A DNA stretch of 64,000 bases. It comes from Rosenbergiella collisarenosi. GTDB lineage: Bacteria > Pseudomonadota > Gammaproteobacteria > Enterobacterales > Enterobacteriaceae. Positions within the stretch are counted from its first letter, which is position 1. Each line of letters opens with the position of its first letter. Made by a program: the position numbers and the translations under genes. The DNA lies in assembly GCF_018494085.1 (NCBI RefSeq), contig NZ_JABBFP010000004.1, forward strand, positions 248,001 to 312,000, read 5' to 3'. Positions 54,737 to 64,000 of the stretch are shown in pieces. The notes under the pieces are model-generated. The model was not told the DNA's origin. It did no database searches and worked only from the letters and a program-made list of their open reading frames with translations.

Positions 54737-55264
54737 ATGCAGCCAGACTCTGCTAAGAAAATAATCGCTGATGCTGAAAAATTGTGTATTCAGCGCGGGG
54801 TTCGTTTAACCGCACAACGTGCGGAAGTCCTACGACTCATGATCGAGCATCCACACGCCATTAGCGCTTACGATCTACTCGATAAGTTACGTATCAGCGA
54901 ACCTCAAGCCAAGCCCCCGACCGTTTACCGAGCGCTAGACTTTCTGCTGGAACAGGCCTTTATCCATCGTGTCGAATCGAATAATAGTTATGTCGTTTGC
55001 CCTCACTTTGACCACCCCTCACATACGTCAATGCTTTTAGTCTGTGACCAGTGTGCGTCCGTGACAGAAAGACCTGCGGAAGGTATGGAGAAATGGATTG
55101 TTGAGCAGTCGACGGCTTCTGGATTTACGCTGCGCCACAGCATTATCGAAGCTCATGGCTTGTGTCAGCAATGCACAGCAATATTAGCGTGTGACGATCA
55201 AGATCATTGCCATCACGATCATCAGAACGTTGTTGAACCTAAACGTAAAGCTGGCCGCGCCTAA
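54737..55264 (+). CDS. zur: Zinc uptake regulator Zur
   Basis: This 175-residue Fur-family repressor binds DNA when loaded with Zn(II) and shuts off zinc uptake genes. It has CIQRGVRLTAQRAEVLRLM, HAISAYDLLDKL, KPPTVYRALDFLLEQAFIHRVE and the paired structural-zinc cysteines (LLVCDQCAS and GLCQQC), with HSIIEAHGLC as in E. coli Zur. The C-terminal tail is unusually rich in His, Asp and Cys (CDDQDHCHHDHH). The start at 54737 has GAGG 7 bases upstream. It is convergent with dinF, 1 bp apart. The usual yjbJ gene is not present. Confidence 0.95.
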   Translation: MQPDSAKKIIADAEKLCIQRGVRLTAQRAEVLRLMIEHPHAISAYDLLDKLRISEPQAKPPTVYRALDFLLEQAFIHRVESNNSYVVCPHFDHPSHTSMLLVCDQCASVTERPAEGMEKWIVEQSTASGFTLRHSIIEAHGLCQQCTAILACDDQDHCHHDHQNVVEPKRKAGRA

Positions 55265-55265
55265 C

Positions 55266-56597
55266 TTAGCGGCTTAGATCAAACCAGCTATCGTTACGCA
55301 GGTGCATCAACCATCTATAACCTAATGTTATCCCGCGTAAGGTTAAGAAAACCATTAACGCTAACCATAGGCCATGGTTACCAAGTACTGGTACGGTGAA
55401 CAGCGTTAGCCCAAAACCGATGGCTGCAATTAACATACTGTTCCTCATCTCCCTACCACGCGTCGCCCCGACAAATAGGCCATCGAGTAGATAACACCCC
55501 ACCCCGACGAGCGGACAAATTACTTGCCAGATTAGGTAGTGACCGGACTCCTGTTGTAGAGAAGGTAGTGAGGTCAAAAGATCGATAATAGTATTGCCTA
55601 AGCAGGCATAAATACCACTAAACAACAGAGCAACCACCGCGGCTTGCTTACAGGCCGCGTACCAGATAGCGCGTAATGACGCCATATTCCTCGCGCCAAA
55701 AGCCTCTCCCGATACCGATTCGACCGCATAAGCGAACCCGTCTAAGGCATACGAGGTGAATGTCATGAACATGAGGAGAAGCGCGTTAACGGCAACGATA
55801 TGTGTCCCTAACCGTGCCCCGATAATCGTGAAGCTGATTAGACAGAGTTGCAGGAATAACGAACGCAAAAGGATATCGCGATTAAGTCGGAAAACCCGCA
55901 TCAGTCCTTGGCCTAACTGGATACCCTTCGGCATCAGGCTAAGATTACGCTGCTGCGCTGCTCGCCATACCAAATAGAGACCTAAGCAGAGACTGAAGTA
56001 TTCTGAAATAACGGTCGCCCAAGCGGCTCCGCTCACCGCATAGTGCCAATGCAATACGAACAGTAATTCCAAAACGATATTAACGACGTTGCCGCCGATA
56101 AGCAGGATTAGTGGCGCTTTAGCGTACTGTATGCCTAACAGCCAACCTAGGAGCACCATATTAGCCAAGGTCGCCGGTGCACTTAACCAACGTATTGAGA
56201 GGAAGAGATGGGCCTGTTGTCGCGCCTCATTGGCGCTACCCATAAGTTTAAGAATCAGTTCGGTGATGGGAAGGTGGAATAACGCAAAAAGTGTTCCGAT
56301 GACAAGAGAAAGCAGTAACGGCTGGAATAGTGCCTCGATTAATTGATTAGCGTTCTTTGCACCCCACGCCTGTGCAGTAAGGCCTGTCGTTCCCATCCGC
56401 AAAAATAGGAACAACATAAAGACAAAGCTGGTTACGCTGCTACCTATCGCCACACCGGCCAAAAAAACTTCGTGACTCAAATGGCCGATAACCGCGGTAT
56501 CAACGAGTCCAAGTAGAGGCACCGAGATATTCGAGAGGATCATCGGAACCGCGAGGCGCCAGAGTTTTTTATCCGTTGCCGTCAATACTTGCCACAT
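55266..56597 (-). CDS. dinF: MATE-family transporter DinF
   Basis: This is a 443-residue inner-membrane MATE exporter with twelve helices, SOS-induced in E. coli and linked to oxidative and bile-salt tolerance. It begins ATDKKLWRLAVPMILSNISVPLLGLVDTAVIGHL, typical of DinF, and contains RMGTTGLTAQAWGAKN and GFAYAVESVSGEAFGARN. The start at 56597 has GGGGAA upstream and lies 10 bp after lexA, so the two form an SOS operon. Confidence 0.95.
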   Translation of the reverse strand: MWQVLTATDKKLWRLAVPMILSNISVPLLGLVDTAVIGHLSHEVFLAGVAIGSSVTSFVFMLFLFLRMGTTGLTAQAWGAKNANQLIEALFQPLLLSLVIGTLFALFHLPITELILKLMGSANEARQQAHLFLSIRWLSAPATLANMVLLGWLLGIQYAKAPLILLIGGNVVNIVLELLFVLHWHYAVSGAAWATVISEYFSLCLGLYLVWRAAQQRNLSLMPKGIQLGQGLMRVFRLNRDILLRSLFLQLCLISFTIIGARLGTHIVAVNALLLMFMTFTSYALDGFAYAVESVSGEAFGARNMASLRAIWYAACKQAAVVALLFSGIYACLGNTIIDLLTSLPSLQQESGHYLIWQVICPLVGVGCYLLDGLFVGATRGREMRNSMLIAAIGFGLTLFTVPVLGNHGLWLALMVFLTLRGITLGYRWLMHLRNDSWFDLSR

Positions 56598-56607
56598 AGT
56601 TCCCCAG

Positions 56608-57222
56608 CTATAGCCACTCGCCATTACGGATGATCCCGACGGCCAAGCCTTCAACCATTAGGCTTTGTTGACGTGTATCCACGATGATTGGGTCAAAATC
56701 GCTATTTTCTGGAAGGAGCTGCACGGTATTGCCATCTTTTTTCCAACGCTTAACGGTGACTTCGTCATCAATACGCGCGACGACGACTTGCCCATTGCGT
56801 ACTTCCTGTGTTTTATGTACCGCGAGGAGATCGCCATCCATAATACCGATATCTTTCATCGACATTCCGCTAACACGTAACAAAAAATCGGCATTAGGCT
56901 TAAACAGCGAGGGATCAACCTGGAAATGACTTTCGATATGCTCTTGCGCAAGGATCGGTTCGCCGGCGGCGACGCGGCCGATCAATGGTAAGCCTTCTAC
57001 CTGTGGCTCTTCAAGCAACAAACGTAGCCCCCGGGAAGCCCCCGAGACAATTTCGATAACCCCTTTACGGGCCAAGGCTTTTAAGTGCTCTTCTGCCGCA
57101 TTAGGCGAGCGGAAACCGAGTTGCGCGGCAATTTCGGCGCGGGTCGGCGGCATGCCAGTCTGATTAATATGATCACGAATCAGGTCATAAACCTGCTGCT
57201 GCCTAGTTGTTAACGCTTTCAT
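56608..57222 (-). CDS. lexA: LexA repressor
   Basis: This 204-residue SOS repressor self-cleaves when stimulated by RecA filaments. The N-terminal winged helix has [44 protein letters not shown]. The C-terminal peptidase domain has the Ala-Gly cleavage site in RVAAGEP (about 84-85), Ser119 in [11 protein letters not shown] and Lys156 in DEVTVKRW. Two LexA boxes lie just upstream. It heads an operon with dinF. Confidence 0.97.
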   Translation of the reverse strand: MKALTTRQQQVYDLIRDHINQTGMPPTRAEIAAQLGFRSPNAAEEHLKALARKGVIEIVSGASRGLRLLLEEPQVEGLPLIGRVAAGEPILAQEHIESHFQVDPSLFKPNADFLLRVSGMSMKDIGIMDGDLLAVHKTQEVRNGQVVVARIDDEVTVKRWKKDGNTVQLLPENSDFDPIIVDTRQQSLMVEGLAVGIIRNGEWL

Positions 57223-57230
57223 CCGACCCC

Positions 57231-57246
57231 CTGGTTGTTTATACAG
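57231..57246. promoter_or_regulatory. LexA box 1 at lexA
   Basis: CTGGTTGTTTATACAG keeps CTG-N10-CAG. It lies 9 bp before the lexA start, beside a second box. Confidence 0.85.
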
Positions 57247-57249
57247 TCT

Positions 57250-57265
57250 CTGTGAGTATATACAG
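57250..57265. promoter_or_regulatory. LexA box 2 at lexA
   Basis: CTGTGAGTATATACAG is the exact reverse complement of the classic E. coli lexA box CTGTATATACTCACAG. Confidence 0.92.
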
Positions 57266-57310
57266 GTATTTTATAAATAGAAACCGACTATAACGATAAT
57301 TTGCTCGAGG

Positions 57311-57691
57311 TTATGGGAAATAGTGGTGCCAACTCTCGACTAATAGCGCTATCCACACGACTAACGACCATAACAGTGCGAGCAGCACCGCTGCCGAGCC
57401 CATATCCTTGGCACGGCCAGAGAGCGTATGCCACTCGCCGCCAAAACGATCTACCACAGCCTCGATGGCACTATTAAGCAGTTCAACAACGATGACCGTA
57501 ATCATCGACCCGATGAGAACCAGTTTTGCGAGCAGAGACACTGGCAGGAATAGCGCAATGATAGTACCCAGTAGAGCTAGCAACGTTTCTTGTCGAAAAG
57601 CCGCCTCATTTAGCCAAGCCGCTTTATATCCCTTCCATGAATAACCCGCTGCATTCACGATACGACGCCATCCGGTAACTTGGTTAGACAT
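57311..57691 (-). CDS. dgkA: Diacylglycerol kinase
   Basis: This 126-residue three-helix membrane kinase recycles diacylglycerol released during membrane-derived oligosaccharide synthesis to phosphatidic acid. It has AAGYSWKGYKAAWLNEAAFRQE, VELLNSAIEAVVDR with the catalytic Glu, and LSGRAKDMGSAAVLLAL. AAGGAGAAGAGG lies upstream. It is divergent from plsB, as in E. coli. Confidence 0.95.
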   Translation of the reverse strand: MSNQVTGWRRIVNAAGYSWKGYKAAWLNEAAFRQETLLALLGTIIALFLPVSLLAKLVLIGSMITVIVVELLNSAIEAVVDRFGGEWHTLSGRAKDMGSAAVLLALLWSLVVWIALLVESWHHYFP

Positions 57692-57803
57692 TAATCCTCT
57701 TCTCCTTTTATTACTACGAGACTGCCCGATATTACATTTTTACTGGACAGATCTTCCTATCCGTTTCTGTTATGATGATTGCGCTTTGCTCATTTAAGAG
57801 GCT

Positions 57804-60260
57804 ATGAATTTATTTATGTCAGGTTGGCGTGATTTACTTTATAAAGTATTAAACTTACCCCTTTCTTTTGTTGTGAAAAGCCGGGTAATTCCTGGAGATC
57901 CCGTCACAGAATTGGGTCTCGATTCAACGCGTCCTATTATGTACGTTTTCCCCTATGATTCCAAAACGGATCTGCTCGCGCTGCGCACCCAGTGTTTGAA
58001 GCATGACCTTCCCGATCCGTTGATCCCTGTCGAAATTGATGGCGCCGTATTGCCGCGTTATGTTTTTATGCATGATGGGCCACGTGTTTTCCCTTCTTTT
58101 ACGCCAAATCAAGAATCAGTAAAAATCTTTCATGACTATCTTGATTTACACAAAAATAACCCTGCACTAGACGTACAACTAGTCCCAGTATCAGTCATGT
58201 TTGGCCGTGCGCCTGCGCGTGAGATTAATGGAGAGCCAGGGCCTTCTTTGCGCGAATTGAATGGGTTACAAAAACTATTTGCGGTGTTGTGGTTAGGCCG
58301 GGATAGTTTTGTACGCTTCTCAGCGAAAGTGTCGATGCGCCAGATGGCCGACGAACATGGTACTGATAAGTCGATTGCGCAGAAGCTCGCTCGGGTTGCC
58401 CATATTCATTTTTCTCGGCAACGTCTTGCTGCAGTCGGGCCAAGTCTGCCCGCTCGCCAGCAACTCTTTACTAAGCTTCTACAGTCTCCAGCCATCGCAA
58501 AAGCGGTCGAAGATGAAGCACGCGCTAAAAAAATCTCCCATGATGAAGCGCAAAAAAATGCCGTTGAGATGATGGAGGAGATCGCTGCCGACTTTACTTA
58601 TGAAGCGATCCGTATCACCGATCGCGTAATGAGCTGGCTGTGGAGTCGCCTCTACAAAGGGATCACCGTCAACGGTGGTGAACGCGTTCGCCAACTTGCT
58701 CAGGATGGTCACGAGTTAGTGTATGTCCCTTGTCATCGAAGTCATATGGATTACCTGCTCCTGTCCTACGTGCTCTATCATCAAGGCTTAGTACCGCCGC
58801 ATATCGCAGCAGGTATTAACCTTAATTTTTGGCCAGCAGGCCCCATCTTCCGCCACCTCGGCGCCTTCTTTATTCGTCGAACGTTTAAGGGAAATAAACT
58901 CTATTCCACCGTATTCCGTGAATACTTAGGAGAGTTATTTAGTCGCGGCTATTCGGTCGAATATTTTGTCGAAGGTGGCCGTTCGCGGACAGGCCGCTTG
59001 CTTGATCCGAAAACCGGCACCTTGACCATGACGCTACAGGCGATGTTGCGTGGGACCAACCGTCCAATCACCTTAGTGCCGATCTACATCGGTTACGAAC
59101 ACGTGATGGAAGTCGCCACCTACGCTAAAGAGCTGAGAGGCGCGGCCAAAGAGAAAGAAGGCTTCGTACAGATGATTCGCGGGCTACGTAAACTGCGTAA
59201 TCTTGGTGAAGGCTTCGTTAACTTTGGTGAGCCACTACCGCTCAACGCTTATCTTAATCAACATGTCCCTGAGTGGCGTAACGATATCGATCCGATTGAA
59301 GTACAACGTCCAACTTGGCTCACCCCTGCAGTCAATGATATTGCAGAGAAGGTAATGACACGTATTAATAATGCGGGGGCTGCGAATGCGATGAACCTGT
59401 GCGTAACGGCCTTATTAGCCTCTCGCCAACGCTCTCTAACTCGTGAGCAGCTACTGACTCAGCTCACCTGTTACAGCGAGCTACTTCGTAACGTTCCTTA
59501 TTCTACCGAGTCGACGCTGCCGGATATGACGCCTCAGGCGTTATTGGATCACGCTATCGATATGAACAAGTTCTCGTTAGAGCAAGATACACTTGGTGAG
59601 ATCGTGGTGTTGCCGCGTGAGCAAGCGGTATTGATGACGTATTATCGTAATAATATCCATCACTTGCTGGTACTGCCTTCATTGTTGGCAAGCATCATCC
59701 TGCAGCATAAATCGCTGGAGTACGGTGAGCTTATCAAGCAGGTACAGCTTATTTATCCGATGCTAAAGCGTGAGCTATTCCTACATTGGGATAAAGACCA
59801 GCTTGAGCCAACGATCAAGTTACTACTCGAAGAACTTTGTCGCCAAGAGCTTATTACCGAGAATCAAGGCGTACTCACGGCAACCGCTACCCAGCAGTAC
59901 CGAACGCTACAATTGCTTGCGGCCGGTGTTCGAGAAACCTTACAGCGTTATGCCATAACCTTCACGATCCTCAGCGCCAAACCGACGATTAACCGTGGGA
60001 CTCTCGAAAAAGAGAGCCGTACTCTCGCTCAGCGATTATCGGTATTACACGGGATTAATGCCCCTGAGTTCTTCGATAAAGCTGTCTTCACTGGATTAGT
60101 ATTAACGCTACGTGATGAAGGCTATATCAGTGATCGCGATGATGCGAATAGCGAGAAATCGTCGACTATGCGTAATCTGCTCCTGAACTTGATGAATCGA
60201 GATGTCAGACAAACCATCGAAAATGCTGATAACTTGCTGCCAGATAAAAGCGAAAACTAG
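57804..60260 (+). CDS. plsB: Glycerol-3-phosphate 1-O-acyltransferase
   Basis: This is an 818-residue inner-membrane-associated enzyme that adds the first acyl chain to glycerol-3-phosphate in phospholipid synthesis. The acyltransferase block shows [16 protein letters not shown] (HxxxxD catalytic motif, about 305), [27 protein letters not shown] and LVPIYIGYE. It agrees with E. coli PlsB nearly throughout. Starts at 57804 (MNLFMSGW) or 57816 (MSGW) are both possible. A strong bidirectional terminator follows. Confidence 0.96.
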   Translation: MNLFMSGWRDLLYKVLNLPLSFVVKSRVIPGDPVTELGLDSTRPIMYVFPYDSKTDLLALRTQCLKHDLPDPLIPVEIDGAVLPRYVFMHDGPRVFPSFTPNQESVKIFHDYLDLHKNNPALDVQLVPVSVMFGRAPAREINGEPGPSLRELNGLQKLFAVLWLGRDSFVRFSAKVSMRQMADEHGTDKSIAQKLARVAHIHFSRQRLAAVGPSLPARQQLFTKLLQSPAIAKAVEDEARAKKISHDEAQKNAVEMMEEIAADFTYEAIRITDRVMSWLWSRLYKGITVNGGERVRQLAQDGHELVYVPCHRSHMDYLLLSYVLYHQGLVPPHIAAGINLNFWPAGPIFRHLGAFFIRRTFKGNKLYSTVFREYLGELFSRGYSVEYFVEGGRSRTGRLLDPKTGTLTMTLQAMLRGTNRPITLVPIYIGYEHVMEVATYAKELRGAAKEKEGFVQMIRGLRKLRNLGEGFVNFGEPLPLNAYLNQHVPEWRNDIDPIEVQRPTWLTPAVNDIAEKVMTRINNAGAANAMNLCVTALLASRQRSLTREQLLTQLTCYSELLRNVPYSTESTLPDMTPQALLDHAIDMNKFSLEQDTLGEIVVLPREQAVLMTYYRNNIHHLLVLPSLLASIILQHKSLEYGELIKQVQLIYPMLKRELFLHWDKDQLEPTIKLLLEELCRQELITENQGVLTATATQQYRTLQLLAAGVRETLQRYAITFTILSAKPTINRGTLEKESRTLAQRLSVLHGINAPEFFDKAVFTGLVLTLRDEGYISDRDDANSEKSSTMRNLLLNLMNRDVRQTIENADNLLPDKSEN

Positions 60261-60267
60261 AGTATAA

Positions 60268-60297
60268 AAAAGGCGACCCTGTGGTCGCCTTTTTCTT
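60268..60297. terminator. Bidirectional terminator between plsB and ubiA
   Basis: AGGCGACC-CTGT-GGTCGCCT (60271-60290) is flanked by A-run and TTTTTCTT, a classical two-way terminator. Confidence 0.9.
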
Positions 60298-60306
60298 ATC
60301 GTTATG

Positions 60307-61188
60307 TTACATCAGGTTAATAAACGGCAAGCTATTCAAAATCACGCCCGCGAAGATAACCAATCCCACATAGTTATTATTAAGGAAAGCCTGAAAGCAA
60401 GCTCCTCGCTCACGCTGATAGGTCAGTTTCTGTTGCCATACAAAAAGAATTGCCGCCACCACCAAACTGCCATAATAGAACGTATTTAAGTGTAGCGTTC
60501 TGCCGACTAATACCAGTAGAAATAAGGTTAAGAACTGTAAGAAACCAATGATCGTGCGGTCGTGTTGGCCAAAGAGAATTGCCGTCGACTTTACACCGAT
60601 TTTCAGATCATCATTCCGATCCACCATCGCATATTGGGTATCGTAGGCCACGGTCCAGCATATATTAGCGAAGAAGAGTAACCAACAAACACCGGGAAGC
60701 GTTTCAGTGACCGCCGCCCAAGACATCGGTATCGCCCAACCAAAAGCTGCCCCCAGCACTACCTGCGGTAGATGCGTGTAGCGCTTCATAAATGGGTAGA
60801 TTGATGCAAGCAGTACCGCTACGACAGAGAGTAGAATCGTCATACGATTCATGGTTAATACTAAGAGAAAAGAACAGATAACTAAGGCTAGAAAAAGAAT
60901 TTTCGCCTCTTTCGCACTGACTCGGCCACTGGCTAACGGGCGATTTTTAGTTCTTTCAACATGTCCATCGATATTCCGATCGGCGTAGTCATTGATGACG
61001 CAGCCCGCCGCACGCATAAAAATCACCCCTAAGGTGAAGACGATAAGCACAGACAACGGCGGAAATGCCATACCTGACAGCCACAAAGCCCAAAAAGTCG
61101 GCCAAAGTAAAAGAAGTGTACCAATCGGCTTATCTAAGCGCATTAATTGCAGATAAGCGTTTATTTTTGATGTGTTTGCAGGGTGCAC
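60307..61188 (-). CDS. ubiA: 4-hydroxybenzoate octaprenyltransferase
   Basis: This 293-residue membrane prenyltransferase joins the polyprenyl chain to 4-hydroxybenzoate in ubiquinone synthesis. Two Asp-rich motifs are present: [21 protein letters not shown] (about 65-85) and [18 protein letters not shown] (about 190), with [14 protein letters not shown] between. GTG at 61188 is chosen as the start, with AGGA upstream. The start region overlaps ubiC by 28 bp, and upstream Mets lie in ubiC out of frame. It is co-transcribed with ubiC. Confidence 0.93.
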   Translation of the reverse strand: MHPANTSKINAYLQLMRLDKPIGTLLLLWPTFWALWLSGMAFPPLSVLIVFTLGVIFMRAAGCVINDYADRNIDGHVERTKNRPLASGRVSAKEAKILFLALVICSFLLVLTMNRMTILLSVVAVLLASIYPFMKRYTHLPQVVLGAAFGWAIPMSWAAVTETLPGVCWLLFFANICWTVAYDTQYAMVDRNDDLKIGVKSTAILFGQHDRTIIGFLQFLTLFLLVLVGRTLHLNTFYYGSLVVAAILFVWQQKLTYQRERGACFQAFLNNNYVGLVIFAGVILNSLPFINLM

Positions 61189-61724
61189 GGTGAAGATCCT
61201 TCTGCCAGTGGCGGATAAAGTGGTGATGCAGGTAAAAATATTTCTGTAAGTAATAACGGCTTTTCGGCCAAGCGAAGTAAAGACCGCCTTGCCCATAAAC
61301 CGTCCATGATGCCTGGTAATAGATAGTCGCGGCTTAAGGATGACGATTGAAAGAGATAGTGCCCAAGAGGTCGAGTTCCTAGGGTCATTAGTGCTGCTTC
61401 CGGCCCCTGTAGACTTGCCTCGGGAATGAGGGTCCTTCCGGCTAACCAAGGCTCGCCATCAGCGATCAGCTGGACTTCTCTTAACCAAAAGCGTTGCGTC
61501 CCTTCGCTATCGCCTAATGCATTGCGCTCATCGATGGAAAGGCGTTGTGCCGTAACAAATCCTTCATCCACCAAAGTCACCTTTAATTGCTGACAATGTG
61601 CCTCTAATCGCGCCGTCATCGACGTCTCATCCACCAGCCACGAATAGACGTCCACCGGGCAGTCTACTGCCGCTAGGGAGCGAAATCGTTGGGTTAGTAA
61701 TGTCTCAACCAGAGGGTGATGCAT
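61161..61724 (-). CDS. ubiC: Chorismate pyruvate-lyase
   Basis: This 187-residue enzyme makes 4-hydroxybenzoate and pyruvate from chorismate, the first committed step of ubiquinone synthesis. Motifs are [26 protein letters not shown] (Arg in the active site), [16 protein letters not shown] and LARRS-like [26 protein letters not shown] with the catalytic Glu. The C-terminus extends beyond E. coli UbiC by about 15 residues, creating the overlap with ubiA. The start at 61724 was chosen by similarity and a GGAA upstream. Confidence 0.92.
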   Translation of the reverse strand: MHHPLVETLLTQRFRSLAAVDCPVDVYSWLVDETSMTARLEAHCQQLKVTLVDEGFVTAQRLSIDERNALGDSEGTQRFWLREVQLIADGEPWLAGRTLIPEASLQGPEAALMTLGTRPLGHYLFQSSSLSRDYLLPGIMDGLWARRSLLRLAEKPLLLTEIFLPASPLYPPLAEGSSPCTLQTHQK

Positions 61725-61809
61725 GATACGATTCCGTATTAACCTAGGAGATAAGCCCAATCATAACAGAGTGCCTTGCAATCTTCTGCAAGGGTATGGG
61801 GTCTTCGTG

Positions 61810-62229
61810 CTATTCACGCTTTAACCGACGACTATTGGCTAACCAGAGCGTGACCACTAAAACCAAGATGGCCGCCGAATAGATTAAGGTATCTAAAGGG
61901 TCTTTATGATCAACAATGATTAGTCGCACAATCGCAGTAATACCAATGTAGATAAAATAACGTAGTGGGAAGTGATAGCCAGATTGGAAATATTTGATAA
62001 TTAAAGCAATAAATTCAAAGTAGAGAAAATAGATCACAATACCTTCAATCAATAGAAAAGCAGATTGCTCCTCGCCCCGATGAAAAAGTACCGTGACAAG
62101 ATTATAGGTTTCTTTGCCTAAGAAGACCGCAAGAATAGCGGCTAGGACAATTAGCCCGATATTGAGTACCCATTGCAAGATGTTAGCAATCATTCGCGGG
62201 ATCTTAGGGGTAACGGCTTGATCGTTCAT
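61810..62229 (-). CDS. psiE: Phosphate-starvation-inducible protein PsiE
   Basis: This 139-residue inner-membrane protein has four helices and matches E. coli PsiE ([47 protein letters not shown]). Its function is unknown. In E. coli it is activated by PhoB and repressed by cAMP-CRP, and a CRP-like site is found 52 bp upstream here. In E. coli the mal genes and xylE separate it from ubiC. Here only 85 bp do. Confidence 0.93.
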   Translation of the reverse strand: MNDQAVTPKIPRMIANILQWVLNIGLIVLAAILAVFLGKETYNLVTVLFHRGEEQSAFLLIEGIVIYFLYFEFIALIIKYFQSGYHFPLRYFIYIGITAIVRLIIVDHKDPLDTLIYSAAILVLVVTLWLANSRRLKRE

Positions 62230-62280
62230 TATTTTTTCTCAGTATACTAGGGGTAGGATCTCAGAATAATAATGCTTTAA

Positions 62281-62296
62281 TGTGACAAAGATCTCA
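62281..62296. promoter_or_regulatory. CRP-like site upstream of psiE
   Basis: TGTGA-CAAAGA-TCTCA matches 9 of 10 conserved CRP positions, 52-67 bp before the psiE start. This agrees with known cAMP-CRP repression of E. coli psiE. Confidence 0.6.
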
Positions 62297-62319
62297 ATGA
62301 ATACTCTTTTTTATCATCA

Positions 62320-62359
62320 TAAAAAACCCCCGATAGTCGGTTTTGCAACTATCGGGGGT
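62320..62359 (-). terminator. pgi terminator
   Basis: ACCCCCGATAGT (62326-62337) and ACTATCGGGGGT (62348-62359) form a perfect 12-bp stem. On the - strand it is followed by T6. It ends pgi transcription. Confidence 0.9.
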
Positions 62360-62397
62360 CGCTTCATTACTCGCCATTCTTGTTACGAGTTTAACTC

Positions 62398-64000
<1,603 letters not shown>

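Noticed and set aside
60307..61449. Long N-terminal extension of UbiA up to 61449
   Set aside because: The extra residues are the out-of-frame translation of ubiC. The GTG at 61188 with AGGA upstream gives normal family length.

Overview
The window is chromosomal DNA of a gammaproteobacterium of the order Enterobacterales. The right half follows the Escherichia coli 91-92 minute gene order (ssb, uvrA, yjbQ, tyrB, dnaB, qor, dusA, zur, dinF, lexA, dgkA, plsB, ubiA, ubiC, psiE, pgi). Several intervening E. coli genes are absent here: alr, aphA, yjbR, pspG, yjbJ, the mal genes, xylE and lysC. The content of the left half (membrane PQQ dehydrogenase, D-arabinitol dehydrogenase, Fiu- and FhuE-type receptors, many small sugar and polyol functions) would fit an Erwiniaceae-like, plant- or insect-associated lineage. 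That placement is an inference from gene content and was not tested.

Layout. 1-5.3 kb: the 3' part of a Fiu receptor, a divergent XRE regulator/methyltransferase pair, an old-yellow-enzyme reductase with an ArsR regulator, and an unlisted 45-residue membrane peptide. 5.4-11.7 kb: carbon metabolism (single-chain dihydroxyacetone kinase, SDR oxidoreductase, TerC transporter, D-arabinitol dehydrogenase with a SemiSWEET permease, YoaK-like protein). 11.8-15.5 kb: metal defence (CDF zinc exporter with an SmtB-type sensor, then CopA behind a CueR-type promoter). 15.6-21.3 kb: mannose-isomerase-like enzyme, a second YghA-like SDR, membrane PQQ dehydrogenase, GhrA. 21.6-30.5 kb: transporters and small enzymes, including the MdtJI spermidine exporter with a probable leader peptide and a POT-like carrier lacking the usual proton-coupling motif. 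30.6-35.3 kb: the ytcA-mdtNOP tripartite efflux operon. 35.6-38.2 kb: a type VI secretion ClpV (TssH) gene standing alone between AT-rich flanks. 38.6-64 kb: the conserved housekeeping run, with SOS boxes at uvrA and lexA and a Fur box at fhuE.

The most notable locus is 47.3-49.3 kb. A two-gene AT-rich cassette sits between the fhuE/yncE-like operon and tyrB. It encodes a peptidoglycan-binding plus pesticin-like (T4-lysozyme-fold) protein without a signal peptide, and an overlapping secreted LprI-like protein. It is bracketed by a nearly perfect 202-bp direct repeat made of the end of the yncE-like gene, the shared terminator and the tail of tyrB. With the orphan ClpV gene 9 kb away, this looks like an effector-immunity pair acquired by duplication of the target site. 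Other observations worth checking are the spermidine-leader candidate, a decayed gene beside zur, the altered substrate pocket of the PQQ dehydrogenase, three CRP-like sites, and the dedicated arabinitol/SemiSWEET pair.
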